The notes under the pieces: model-generated
Told to the model about the DNA's origin: nothing
Seen by the model: only the letters and a program-made list of their open reading frames with translations
Databases searched by the model: none
Assembly: GCA_016713925.1 (NCBI GenBank)
Contig: JADJOH010000002.1
Location: forward strand, 1,302,001-1,366,000
Length of the DNA stretch: 64,000 nucleotides
From: Bacteroidota bacterium
Lineage (GTDB): Bacteria > Bacteroidota > Bacteroidia > AKYH767-A > OLB10
Reading direction: 5' to 3'
In this document: positions 20,032-28,732 of the stretch, in pieces
How the letters are laid out: the number at the start of each line of letters is the position of its first letter
Position numbering within the stretch: position 1 is the first letter of the stretch
Program-made: the position numbers and the translations under genes

Positions 20032-21801
20032 TTGACCCGCCTGCACCCTGAAAAACAACGCGACTTAATTGTACTGCAAATCACAGGACAGTTGTTTTTC
20101 ATCGGGTTATTTTTTCTCTCTCTATTTTACTGGAAGGAGCGACAGGCATTTGATGCGGCGCATTATCTCTTCGAAATCATCGACAGGGAATTTTTCTTTG
20201 TGGCCCACCAGCGTCCGATTGGAATGGTATCACAGGTTTTACCGTTGATTGGAATCTGGCTGAAACTACCCATGATGGCCATTGCTGTACTGTACAGTGT
20301 GGGTGATATCCTCTGGTACTACCTCCTCTTTCTTTTACTGGCCTATCGGTTTAAATCAAGAAGCGGCATTATCAGTCTGCTTTTGATCTTATCGTTAACA
20401 GTCAGGTACAGTTTCTTTTGTCCGGTCACTGAACTCCTGCAGGCAGGTGCTTTACTCCCCGTATGGATGTGCATCCTCCACCGACCTTTCCGGTTCCGCA
20501 CACCCTTGCTCCTTGCTCTTGCCACTCTTATCATTTTCTCTCATCCGCTTCTGTTTATTCCATTGGCATTTTGCCTCGCCTGGTGGATGTTTACTTCAGC
20601 AAAGCAACCCCGGTTCTCTAACAACGACAGACACAGTATACTCCTTCTGCTTTGGATTTCCCTTGTCGCTCTTACGGGTTTAAAATTGCTGTTGCTGGAC
20701 AGTTACGATCATGGTAAAACCTTTTATCCGGTGGTGTATAACGATTACGGATATCTGCAGTCCATGTACCTTTCAAATTTACTGGAACTACTTGCTGTTA
20801 TTGCTTCCCATTATTCCATTCTATGTATACTTTTCATCACCACACTCACTTTTCTATTCCTGCGAAAAAAATGGAAGCCGGGGCTGTTGCTTTTCAGCGG
20901 ATGGGCTGCTTACTTACTCTTGATCCTGGCCACCCATCGTTTTGGAGATATCAGCAATTACTCTGAACGGATGTTGCTTCCCTTGCCTTTCATGGTAGCC
21001 ATCTCCATAGCAGGAATTGTGAAGGTAACCCGGCAATTCATTCATAAACTGGCTGCGTACATTCTACTTGTTTTGATACTCCTGCTCCACGTTGATTTAT
21101 TGAGGATCACCTCCATTCCCTATACATTACGCATCCGGCAGATCACTGCAGTCATACAAGCGTCACGGCAATTGGGCATACAAAAAGGAATTGTAAAAGA
21201 AGAATTGATGGAGCAAACGACGTTTGCGATGACCGGATGGAGTTACACCATGGAGAGCCTTTGGATTTCGGCTTTAGATGGTCCGGATTCCTGTGTGACC
21301 ATTGCCATGCAGCGGGATCATATCCACCGCATCAGGGAGCAAAAAGGCATATTGAATGATGATCAATGGGTGATTTGGGCAGAGAATATTCAACCTGTTA
21401 AAGACTTAAATCAACGGTACTTTCATTTAAAGAAGGGGCCGTACATTTCATTGTATGAAAACAGCATTTTTACGAGAGAAAACGCAAAACTCACCTTCAC
21501 TGAATCTGATAAAATAAACCATTATACTGCAGCTCTTGCCCTGGAAGTCACATTGGCGGACAAGAGTATTTTTTATACCCATGACAGTTCCTATCTCCAG
21601 ATTTTAATTCCTGACGGGCCAGAACTTCGACTGCAAATCCCCTATCATCTGAAAGGAAGGAATACGGTTTGGATGGAAATTCCTTACCAACACTTAGCTA
21701 CGGAATCTACCATAAAAATTAGTCTTTGGTCCGGGTCATACCTCTCCGGTTCTCTTCCAATCAGGTACAAGGATGGCCGTTTTTGGGAAGAAAAACAGTA
21801 G
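20032..21801 (+). CDS. Multi-pass inner-membrane protein of unknown function
   Basis: 589 residues, starting at TTG 20032 (MTRLHPEKQRDLIVLQ). About ten hydrophobic segments fill residues 13-365 (for example LFFIGLFFLSLFYW, WYYLLFLLLAYRF, LLLFSGWAAYLLLILA, AAYILLVLILLLHVDLL). A soluble C-terminal part of ~215 residues (LRIRQITAVIQASRQLG onwards) follows. The layout resembles GT-C type glycosyltransferases or O-antigen-linked membrane proteins, but I do not see the diagnostic DD/DE motif in the first loop, so no function is assigned. A TATATTCG sequence 20-30 bp upstream of the start is one mismatch from the TAnnTTTG -7 box. Neighbours are secreted proteins with no obvious link. Confidence 0.75.
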   Translation: MTRLHPEKQRDLIVLQITGQLFFIGLFFLSLFYWKERQAFDAAHYLFEIIDREFFFVAHQRPIGMVSQVLPLIGIWLKLPMMAIAVLYSVGDILWYYLLFLLLAYRFKSRSGIISLLLILSLTVRYSFFCPVTELLQAGALLPVWMCILHRPFRFRTPLLLALATLIIFSHPLLFIPLAFCLAWWMFTSAKQPRFSNNDRHSILLLLWISLVALTGLKLLLLDSYDHGKTFYPVVYNDYGYLQSMYLSNLLELLAVIASHYSILCILFITTLTFLFLRKKWKPGLLLFSGWAAYLLLILATHRFGDISNYSERMLLPLPFMVAISIAGIVKVTRQFIHKLAAYILLVLILLLHVDLLRITSIPYTLRIRQITAVIQASRQLGIQKGIVKEELMEQTTFAMTGWSYTMESLWISALDGPDSCVTIAMQRDHIHRIREQKGILNDDQWVIWAENIQPVKDLNQRYFHLKKGPYISLYENSIFTRENAKLTFTESDKINHYTAALALEVTLADKSIFYTHDSSYLQILIPDGPELRLQIPYHLKGRNTVWMEIPYQHLATESTIKISLWSGSYLSGSLPIRYKDGRFWEEKQ

Positions 21802-21926
21802 TTGTAGGGTATTAAAGACCAGATATTATCCTTTTTTAATTGAAAAACAAAGGTTTAAGCAAGAGATCCGCACGGCAAATTCAAATAAAAATCCCTACTT
21901 TTACCCATTAAACATAAAAACACAAG

Positions 21927-23726
21927 ATGAAAAAACTATTACTATTTGCCTTTATCCTTATTGACCTAACAAACGTCAACGCACAAGGTTTGTTGGTAAG
22001 TCAGGCTACAAATTTCACTCCTGTTTCAAGCGGAGTGCGTCACATCAGCACAGTGGATTCAAATATTGTTTGGATCTGTTCATACGATGGTTCCGGTGGT
22101 GCTGCAAACCGCCAGGATTTCTCACGTACAATTGACGGAGGTACCACCTGGGCGGCAGGAACTATTACCGGTGCACCTGCAACACATGACTGGGCCATGA
22201 TTTACGGATTAAATGCCGATACAGCATGGTCGGTTTTATACAGCACTTCAACAGCAGTTGCAGGTGGTATTTATAAAACTACCGATGGTGGTGCAACATG
22301 GACGCAGCAGGGCGCAGGGGTTATTTATAATAATCTTAGCCAATCTTTCCCTAATGTTGTCCATTTCTGGGATGCCAACAATGGTTTTGCCATGGGAGAT
22401 CCGGAAGGCGGATTTTATGAATTGTATACCACTACTGACGGGGGAAGCAACTGGACCCGCGTACCGACAGGTAACATTCCTGCTCCTACAGCCGGTGAAT
22501 TTGGTATTGTTGGACACTATGAAGTGCAAGGAGATACCATTTGGTTTGACACCAACAAAGGACGTGTATACCGCTCTGTGGATCGTGGATTAAACTGGAC
22601 AGTTGCCAGTACAGGTATTACCGTTCCCACTAATAGCGCTATTGATATTTGCTTTTATTCATCCACCAATGGAATAGCCCGTTTATACAATGGTACTACA
22701 GGAGGGAACACCATGCGTGTAACTGCTGATGGTGGAGACACCTGGACAGTAGCCACTCCGGTTGGTAACTTCTTTGGTTCAGATGTGCAATCTGTACCGG
22801 GAACCGTTTCAAAACTGATCAGTACAGGTGCTGCAACCGGATTTATCGGATCTTCTTATAGTGATGATGGCGGATTGAACTGGACTGACATCGAAGTAGG
22901 TGCTCAGCGTACGGCATTGGGTATTGTGGATTCAACGCATATGTGGGCCGGAGGATTTACTAGCTTAACCGGTGATGGAATCTTCAAATATGTTATTGTG
23001 CCCACTATTCAATGTACCGACACAAGTATTTCTGCCGGAACAACTACTGCCAGTGTAACACAAGTATGCGTAGGTGACACTGTCAACTTTACAGCTACAG
23101 GAATTTTTGCCCCAACAGTAGGCGATTATGCCGGTGTCAGCTGGGTGATTACCACTGCTTCAATTAGTGGTAGCGCGAATCCACAACTTGAGCCAAGTTT
23201 ATTCGCTAGTTATACTTTTAATTTCCCCGCTCCTGCTACCAGTACACGTTTTTTTGTACATAATGATACGCTGATTGATGGTAGTGTTGCTAAACCCTAC
23301 GGTATTTATTACTGGACACCTTTAGTATTTGGTAATGCCATTGCAGCCAGTAATCCTCCGCTTTATCTAAATGATCTTGTTTTAGATGCCCAATGCATAT
23401 TAACAGGAACATCCATTCCGGTTAATGTACTTGGCCCATTGGATCCGGCATGTGCTGTTGGTATTAACGAAGTGAATTCAGCTTTAGGCATCAGCACCAG
23501 CATCAACGGACAAAATATTGATCTGAAGGTGAACAGTGAGCGCAGTGGAATGGCGGTTATTGAAATCTTTGATATCAGCGGCCGTAAAGTAACCGGTCTA
23601 AACAGTCCTGTTTACAAAGGCGTAAACCATATTTTCATTGATGCTTCTACTTTTGCAGGCGGAACTTATATCGTGAAAGCAATGGTGAATGGCGTTGCCG
23701 GACAAAGTAAGATTGTAAAAATGTAA
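21927..23726 (+). CDS. Asp-box (BNR-like) beta-propeller protein with T9SS sorting domain
   Basis: 599 residues. The signal peptide is MKKLLLFAFILIDLTNVNAQ. Six Asp-box motifs space the first 360 residues: TIDGGTTW, TTDGGATW, TTDGGSNW, SVDRGLNW, TADGGDTW and SDDGGLNW. This is a sortilin/YCF48-like propeller, and it has the same architecture as the protein at 18505-19731. A Cys-containing Ig-like region (about 365-510, TQVCVGDTVNFTATG) follows. The end is a T9SS type A domain (SERSGMAVIEIFDISGRKV ... GGTYIVKAMVNG ... KIVKM). Predicted to be secreted and surface-retained or released; the ligand is unknown. A strong intrinsic terminator follows directly. Confidence 0.87.
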   Translation: MKKLLLFAFILIDLTNVNAQGLLVSQATNFTPVSSGVRHISTVDSNIVWICSYDGSGGAANRQDFSRTIDGGTTWAAGTITGAPATHDWAMIYGLNADTAWSVLYSTSTAVAGGIYKTTDGGATWTQQGAGVIYNNLSQSFPNVVHFWDANNGFAMGDPEGGFYELYTTTDGGSNWTRVPTGNIPAPTAGEFGIVGHYEVQGDTIWFDTNKGRVYRSVDRGLNWTVASTGITVPTNSAIDICFYSSTNGIARLYNGTTGGNTMRVTADGGDTWTVATPVGNFFGSDVQSVPGTVSKLISTGAATGFIGSSYSDDGGLNWTDIEVGAQRTALGIVDSTHMWAGGFTSLTGDGIFKYVIVPTIQCTDTSISAGTTTASVTQVCVGDTVNFTATGIFAPTVGDYAGVSWVITTASISGSANPQLEPSLFASYTFNFPAPATSTRFFVHNDTLIDGSVAKPYGIYYWTPLVFGNAIAASNPPLYLNDLVLDAQCILTGTSIPVNVLGPLDPACAVGINEVNSALGISTSINGQNIDLKVNSERSGMAVIEIFDISGRKVTGLNSPVYKGVNHIFIDASTFAGGTYIVKAMVNGVAGQSKIVKM

Positions 23727-23742
23727 TTTATTATCATTTCAT

Positions 23743-23777
23743 AAAAAAGCCGTCTCCTCAAAGGGACGGCTTTTTTT
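23743..23777 (+). terminator. Intrinsic terminator
   Basis: 12-bp perfect stem (arm 23743-23754, AAAAAAGCCGTC; arm 23765-23776) with a 10-nt loop, ending in seven T. It is 17 bp past the stop at 23726. Confidence 0.9.
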
Positions 23778-23830
23778 ATTGCTTGTGGATTAGAAAAATT
23801 AATTATCTTTAATGTGTTAAAATCTGACCT

Positions 23831-25488
23831 ATGAAAAAATTGCTACTGCTATTACTCTTCTTCTGTGGTTCAATACAGAGCTTTGCCCAGTGTTTTGTTA
23901 CAATATCCAGCCCTCAGGATGCTACCTGTGGCCAATGCAATGGAGTAGTGGAGGTCACTTTTTCGGGAGCTGTCCCGCCTTATGCGGTTAATTTTAACGG
24001 GCAACCTACAGGCAGTATTTCCGGGCACCATTAATCATTCCGAATGTTTGTCCCGGCTCTTATTCCATCAGCGTGACGGATGGAAACAATGTACTTTGTA
24101 CGGGAATGATAAACGTTACTGTTGGAAATGTCGGGAATCCGGTCATGGTAAATTACGGGATTACAAATCCAAGTTGTCCGAATTGTGCGGACGGGATCAT
24201 ACAGGCACAGGTATTCGGAGGTACACCACCTTTTACCTATCTGTGGAGTAATGGAGCCGTAACCTCCAACCTTTTCGGACTTACAGCAGGAATTTATACG
24301 TTAATTGTAACTGATGCCAATGGATGCATGGAAATTGACACGATCACGTTGGGTAGTACGCTACCCAATTTACCTACCATCAGCGGACGTGTTTTTGTAG
24401 ATGCCAACAACGATAGTATTTATTCGACAGGCGATATTCCTTTGGGGCAACAACAAGTCCGTTCGCTTCCATCCGGCACAATTACTTATACAACCTCGAA
24501 TGGCGAATATTTCTTTCCGGACACCCCCGGAACCTATACCATTGAATATGTCACCAATCCTGTTTATTCCATCAGTAATGGCATCAATTCACATGCTGTA
24601 ACACTAGGGGGCACATCGGTGACCGGATATGATTTTGCCCTGCAGCCGGACTCGTTTTTCAATAGCCTGGATGTATATGCATACAGTCCTCTGCCTCGAT
24701 GTAATACGGTTTCCGCATTTTACATTGCTGTTATCAATAACGGAACCTTGCCCGACAGTGGTACTCTTGCTTTCAATTTTGATCCGCAAATGATATATTC
24801 TTCCTCCTGGCCGGTTGGTACAGTCACTGGCAATACGCTACTCTTCACTTACGATAGCTTACTTCCGGGACAGACGCAGACCTTCATAGGTAATTTCATG
24901 ATGCCGGGGCCGGGAGCATGGTTGTATACCACAACGACAGGAACGGTATTTAGTCCCACAGGAATGGTACTGGCGACAGATACACAGACGTATAACAGAT
25001 CCGTGCTTTGTGCTTTTGATCCTAACGACAAACAGGTCATGCCGGAAGGAGATGGTACCATTCACCGCGTTCCCATGGACACTGAATTGCGCTACCTGAT
25101 CCGTTTCCAGAATACCGGGAATGATACTGCTTTCAATGTAGTGGTCACAGATACCCTTGATGCAGGATTAGACGAAAACACGGCTTATGTCATTGCTACT
25201 TCTCATCCTTGCTGGATACAGAAAATAAACGGAAATGTGATGCAGTTTAGTTTCGATAATATTTTGCTCCCGGACAGCAATGTGAATGAGCCGGAGAGCC
25301 ATGGGTACGTGCTCTTCAAGATCAAGGGAAAGAACAGCAATCCTGATCCGACAGAGGTGTATAATAGCGCCAATATTTATTTCGATTTTAACCCGCCTGT
25401 GATAACCAACAGTACGATGACGACTTTTAGTAACAGTACTGTCGGCATTCAGGAGTTCCAGCGTCCGGATTTCAATATTCGCCCCTGA
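23831..25488 (+). pseudogene. SprB-repeat/DUF11-like secreted protein, broken by a one-base deletion; sorting domain missing
   Basis: Open segments 23831-24034 and about 24024-25488 join into ~552 residues if one G is added to the GGG at 24023-24025 (reading GSISGAPLIIPNVCPGSYSI). The signal peptide is MKKLLLLLLFFCGSIQSFAQ. Next come two SprB-like repeats (SPQDATCGQCNGVVEVTFSG; NPSCPNCADGIIQAQVFGG ... YLWSNGA ... VTDANGC), an SdrD-B-like module (ISGRVFVDANNDSIY), and the conserved-repeat domain with CAFDPNDKQVMPEG ... NPPVITNSTMTTFSN. Proteins with this last domain normally continue into a T9SS sorting domain, but here the frame ends 16 residues later inside the convergent gene. The indel is probably a sequencing error; the missing sorting domain may be a real deletion. 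Confidence 0.75.
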
Positions 25489-27056
25489 TAGATTTTTTTG
25501 CCATCGGAAGAGATCATTCGACAAAGATAAATTCCATCCGGTTCCGCGTCTAAAAGCAGCTGGATTTCTTTACCCTGAACTTGTCTCCTGCAGATGGATT
25601 GACCCAGGCTGTTTACTACGGTCATTTGACAGGGTTTCTCTTCCGGCAGCGAAAGCGTAAATTGTCCTGCACCCGGATTCGGGCTGATGACTAACGGCAA
25701 GGGAGTTCCGAATTCTTCGAACCCTCCAAAAACATTCACACAGGTATCCACCGTTATGGCGGAATCATTGATCACATTAATTACTACAGGAGAAAGGCTG
25801 CCTACAGGAGTGACCAAAGGAGAATATAACGAAGAATTGTATATCGCAGAATTTTGAGCAGCTGGTTGTGAGAACATGCAAGAGATATCCGGCATTCCCA
25901 TGGAGTCACTTTGTATAATACCCATTTCAAAATCAATGAATCCTGCATCCGGCTGGGGCTGTGTGACCCCCATCAATGGACCTGCCCCGGTAAAATGCCA
26001 TTCACTATTGTCCGTTTCTATTGCATTGTACAAGCGCATATAAAATAGAGAAGACCAGATTGCATTACCTGAACTATCTAACCTGTTAGCTGTTCCGAAG
26101 AAATCGAAACCTGCAATAAACAGATATCCCCCTGCTGCAGCCGGATAAATGCGGTTTCCATTATAATTGATGAGACCTATTGACTGTTGAACATTCGAAT
26201 ACTCCTTTGTCCAGATCAGGTTACCTGAAAGATCTGTTCGCGACACAAAAACGGGATTTGACATTCCATAAAGGATATATCCATCGGGCAATACCAACAC
26301 ATCACTTCCTGATATAAAAAATCCTGGAGCGACGGTAGAAATTTTTCGAGCCCAATCCACGACACCAGCTGCATCAAGTTTTATCATCACAGCATAGGCG
26401 ACAAAAGGGGAAAAATCTTCGAAATAGCCGGTAAAAATGCATCCACCATCCGGGGTTGCTTTAATTATGCGTCCGAAATTATTATTGTTGCCTCCCGAGT
26501 AGGTATTGGACCATAATAAATTTCCTGTCTTATCCATGCGGCAAACAAAAAACTGATTCATCCCTGAAGGAAGTGATGTAGCTGTCCCGCAAAACACAAA
26601 ACCGGAGTCGGACATTAAGGCTGCCGAATACAGTGAAATATTATAACCGGTTTGACCCAATCTTTTTGCCCATAACACATTTCCATCGGCATCAATATTC
26701 ATAATCAAGCCATCGAATCTTGAATTTGCCGGATTGGCCACAGCACCGACAGTAATATAGCTGCTATCGGGTAACGCCAGCAGATGATTCATTTCTACCT
26801 GCGGATAGATGGTTGCATTAGCAATATCGTAATATTTTATAGTGGTTACAGTACAAATAGAGTCGGTGCGAATAAAACAGCCGTCGCCGCCCGAATGCAG
26901 GCCTGCATGAATGAAGCCATGGTCAGGCAGTGGAAGCACCTCCATCGCGGTAAAAAATGCGGGAATGAGTTTATGATAAGTGGTGGGCTGGGAAACTGCT
27001 ATCAATGGAAGCAGAAACAATAAGACAACTAATTTAGAGGGAGAGAAATGGAACAT
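25449..27056 (-). CDS. Secreted beta-propeller protein with T9SS sorting domain
   Basis: 535 residues from ATG 27056 (signal peptide MFHFSPSKLVVLLFLLPLIA, cleaved near VSQP). A start at 27110 is possible but puts a polar stretch before the signal. The body has repeated blade units (NIDADGNVLWAKRLG, CRMDKTGNLLWSNTYSGG, KLDAAGVVDWARKIS, RTDLSGNLIWTKEYS), a PQQ/SBBP-like propeller. The sorting domain is VISPNPGAGQFTLSL ... GIYLCRMISSDGKKIYQG. It ends with SGRWNS beyond the usual basic end. The 3' end overlaps the convergent gene at 23831-25488 by 40 bp. The ligand is unknown. Confidence 0.83.
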   Translation of the reverse strand: MFHFSPSKLVVLLFLLPLIAVSQPTTYHKLIPAFFTAMEVLPLPDHGFIHAGLHSGGDGCFIRTDSICTVTTIKYYDIANATIYPQVEMNHLLALPDSSYITVGAVANPANSRFDGLIMNIDADGNVLWAKRLGQTGYNISLYSAALMSDSGFVFCGTATSLPSGMNQFFVCRMDKTGNLLWSNTYSGGNNNNFGRIIKATPDGGCIFTGYFEDFSPFVAYAVMIKLDAAGVVDWARKISTVAPGFFISGSDVLVLPDGYILYGMSNPVFVSRTDLSGNLIWTKEYSNVQQSIGLINYNGNRIYPAAAGGYLFIAGFDFFGTANRLDSSGNAIWSSLFYMRLYNAIETDNSEWHFTGAGPLMGVTQPQPDAGFIDFEMGIIQSDSMGMPDISCMFSQPAAQNSAIYNSSLYSPLVTPVGSLSPVVINVINDSAITVDTCVNVFGGFEEFGTPLPLVISPNPGAGQFTLSLPEEKPCQMTVVNSLGQSICRRQVQGKEIQLLLDAEPDGIYLCRMISSDGKKIYQGRILKSGRWNS

Positions 27057-27193
27057 TGGCCCGGTGGTTATTGATGAGATAAAGTTATGAATTAAATGAA
27101 TCGGTCGCACTATACTAATTTGAGGATGTATGACTCAGTAATATGAACCTGCGCATCGACTACGGAGTCTATCTTCTAAATATGAAGAGGTCA

Positions 27194-27280
27194 TTTACAA
27201 AGCAATCAGGACCGAATACAAAGCCAAACGCCCATATGTAAATAGTTCTATACGGTTGGCTATAGGGCGACATACCTTTG
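27194..27280 (+). promoter_or_regulatory. RiPP-cluster promoter module P1
   Basis: Direct repeats TTTACAAAG (27194-27202) and AATACAAAG (27215-27223) are 21 bp apart. A conserved GTTCTATACGG follows, then 17 bp, then a Bacteroidota -7 box TACCTTTG (27273-27280). The second repeat starts exactly 58 bp before the -7 box. No consensus -33 TTTG is present, which suggests an activator-dependent promoter. It drives the peptide gene at 27330. Confidence 0.75.
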
Positions 27281-27329
27281 ACTTGTCAATCAACGATAAC
27301 AACATCTAACAAATAAAAAAACAAACACC

Positions 27330-27512
27330 ATGAAAAAGTCAATCAACAAACTCAGCTTAAACAAATCAACTATCTCCAACCTTACCAATTCTGATCTTGG
27401 ACAAATTCAAGGTGGTGTAAAATCCAATAGTTGCATCAATACCTGGACATGCCCTACAGTAAGTTGCAGTGTATGGTGCCCTACTAAAATGGTTTGCACA
27501 GTGAAGCAATAA
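27330..27512 (+). CDS. RiPP-like precursor peptide 1 (class A leader, 5 Cys core)
   Basis: 60 residues. The leader MKKSINKLSLNKSTISNL continues to LGQIQGG, with the double Gly at 28-29. The core VKSNSC...VCTVKQ has five cysteines and many Ser/Thr. The leader matches the Bacteroidota GG natural-product precursor pattern (L-x-L-x-K-x-T-I-x-x-L ... GG), which is known to be cut after GG by C39-type peptidase transporters and, in lanthipeptides such as pinensin, to be modified by LanB/LanC. No such enzyme is encoded in the window. Modification is therefore inferred, not shown. It is the first gene of cluster 1, 50 bp after the promoter module, with an A-rich leader (AAATAAAAAAACAAACACC) instead of a Shine-Dalgarno. 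Confidence 0.82.
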   Translation: MKKSINKLSLNKSTISNLTNSDLGQIQGGVKSNSCINTWTCPTVSCSVWCPTKMVCTVKQ

Positions 27513-27574
27513 TTTCGGGAGACTTCCAGGAGCTCGACTTTCATACGAGGCACTACTTTCCAACCAACAATAGA

Positions 27575-27630
27575 GAAATCCATTTGATGTAGTCGCGTTA
27601 CATGTAACGCGGCTACATCAAATGGATTTC
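27575..27630. repeat. 56-bp near-perfect palindrome
   Basis: Left arm 27575-27602 begins GAAATCCATTTGATGTAG and right arm 27603-27630 is its reverse complement with one mismatch. There is no loop; the centre is ACATGT. It lies 63 bp after precursor peptide 1. No T-run follows on the plus strand beyond TTTCCTTCTTTG, so it may be a terminator, a cruciform or the remnant of a small inverted-repeat element. Confidence 0.85.
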
Positions 27631-27805
27631 CTTCTTTGCATCTATAGCAACTATTTGCAAAGGCTGATATAGTAATTGTGTACGAGGGAACAGTTATTTT
27701 TCCATTCATGGCTGCATCCCGGTTCAAATAATCCCTGATAGACTGTGTCTATTTTTTCAGCATGGAAGATCTTCGGAATCACTTCACCATTTTCCATACT
27801 TACCT

Positions 27806-27892
27806 TTTACACAGCCACACTAACCATTTACAAAGCCAAACGCCCGTCTGTAAATAGTTCTATACGGTAGGGTGGCGGGCGACCTACCTTTG
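27806..27892 (+). promoter_or_regulatory. RiPP-cluster promoter module P2
   Basis: Direct repeats TTTACACAG (27806-27814) and TTTACAAAG (27827-27835), 21 bp apart; GTTCTATACGG at 27857-27867; -7 box TACCTTTG at 27885-27892, again 58 bp from the second repeat. From the second repeat to the ATG the sequence is almost identical to P1. It drives the two peptide genes at 27942 and 28200. Confidence 0.78.
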
Positions 27893-27941
27893 ACTTGTCA
27901 ATCAACGATAACAACATCTAACAAATAAAAAAACAAACATC

Positions 27942-28136
27942 ATGAAAAAGTCAATCAACAAACTCAACTTAAACAAAATGACCATCTCTAATCTTTATGC
28001 CGCTGAAATGCATCAGATGGTAGGTGGAGGTAAAGGTTCCAATGCTCCGGTGATCTGCATGCCTCCACTAACTAAAACCTGTCCATCTACAGCTCCGGCA
28101 ACTTGCTCTGCCTGTAACTGCACAGTTGTAAAATAA
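27942..28136 (+). CDS. RiPP-like precursor peptide 2 (class B leader, 5 Cys core)
   Basis: 64 residues. The leader MKKSINKLNLNKMTISNL then YAAEMHQMVGGG differs from class A after residue 18: it has YAAEM instead of S/T-N-S-D-L, and GGGKG instead of GGA/V. The core starts APVICMPPLTKTC and ends CSACNCTVVK, with five cysteines and a Pro/Thr-rich centre. The orthologous class B peptide of cluster 2 (42320-42511) has almost the same core, so this core is under stronger conservation than the class A cores. A hairpin separates it from precursor 3, 63 bp downstream. Maturation enzymes are not in the window. Confidence 0.82.
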   Translation: MKKSINKLNLNKMTISNLYAAEMHQMVGGGKGSNAPVICMPPLTKTCPSTAPATCSACNCTVVK

Positions 28137-28149
28137 ACCACCCTTAACT

Positions 28150-28167
28150 ATGAACCCGTAAGTTCAT
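28150..28167 (+). promoter_or_regulatory. Intercistronic hairpin between class B and class A peptide genes
   Basis: ATGAAC-CCGTAA-GTTCAT, a 6-bp perfect stem with a 6-nt loop and no T-run. The identical 18-bp element occurs at 42526-42543 in the equivalent position of cluster 2. It may set the relative mRNA level of the two peptides. Confidence 0.55.
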
Positions 28168-28199
28168 TAACATCTCTAACAAATAAAAAAACAAACATC

Positions 28200-28406
28200 A
28201 TGAAAAAGTCAATCAACAAACTCAGCTTAAACAAATCCACTATCTCTAATCTTAGCAATTCTGACCTTGGACAAATTCAGGGAGGTGCAACCGGCAAATG
28301 TGTTCCTAAATTAACCAACCCTTGTGGTACATTAGCTTGTTCCACTGTTTGTCCAACTAATGGTTGTTCGGTAGCCTGTGCATCAGCCTGGTGTACTATT
28401 AAATAA
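28200..28406 (+). CDS. RiPP-like precursor peptide 3 (class A leader, 7 Cys core)
   Basis: 68 residues. Leader MKKSINKLSLNKSTISNL, then SNSDLGQIQGG. The core runs from ATGKCVPKLTNPCGTLAC to SAWCTIK, with seven cysteines, the most in the window. The motif KLTNPCGTLACS is shared with peptide 5 of cluster 2 (NLTNPCGTLACS), so these two are orthologous pairs or duplicates. It is the last gene of cluster 1, followed by an intrinsic terminator at 28460. The A-rich region AAATAAAAAAACAAACATC precedes the ATG, as for the other precursors. Confidence 0.82.
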   Translation: MKKSINKLSLNKSTISNLSNSDLGQIQGGATGKCVPKLTNPCGTLACSTVCPTNGCSVACASAWCTIK

Positions 28407-28459
28407 TCATTCCTTTTTTTAGTTGCCCGTAAGCTGCTAAACTTATTACAGGTTTTTAC

Positions 28460-28484
28460 AGGAGGTCATTTTTGATCTCCTTTT
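28460..28484 (+). terminator. Intrinsic terminator of RiPP cluster 1
   Basis: 8-bp stem (AGGAGGTC 28460-28467 with 28474-28481, one G-T pair), loop of 6, followed by TTTTC. It is 54 bp after the stop of precursor peptide 3. The remaining sequence to 28732 shows no gene. Confidence 0.75.
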
Positions 28485-28732
28485 CTATATGTCATATATT
28501 TTGATTTCCTGTTTTCTATAAGAATTCGCCGCGATGGAATTCTTGTTATAAGTCAAAGATGCGGAGGAGTAAAATCAGTCTTATTCAATGGAGTTCCCTA
28601 TGTAAAATAATTTGTCAGGACCTGAAGATTGCATTCAACTGCAGAATCAGGTAAAACTGTTCATTAGTTAAAAGGTAAAATCTTCACCCTCCTGAAAAAC
28701 CAACCCGGATTAATTTAAATTGTCATCTGCTT

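Noticed and set aside
24023..24025. Phase-variable homopolymer
   Set aside because: A run of three G is too short for slipped-strand phase variation; a sequencing indel is more likely.
27242..27330. CRISPR-like impression from repeated sequence upstream of the peptide genes
   Set aside because: The repeats are whole promoter modules spaced by genes, with no regular spacers and no cas genes.
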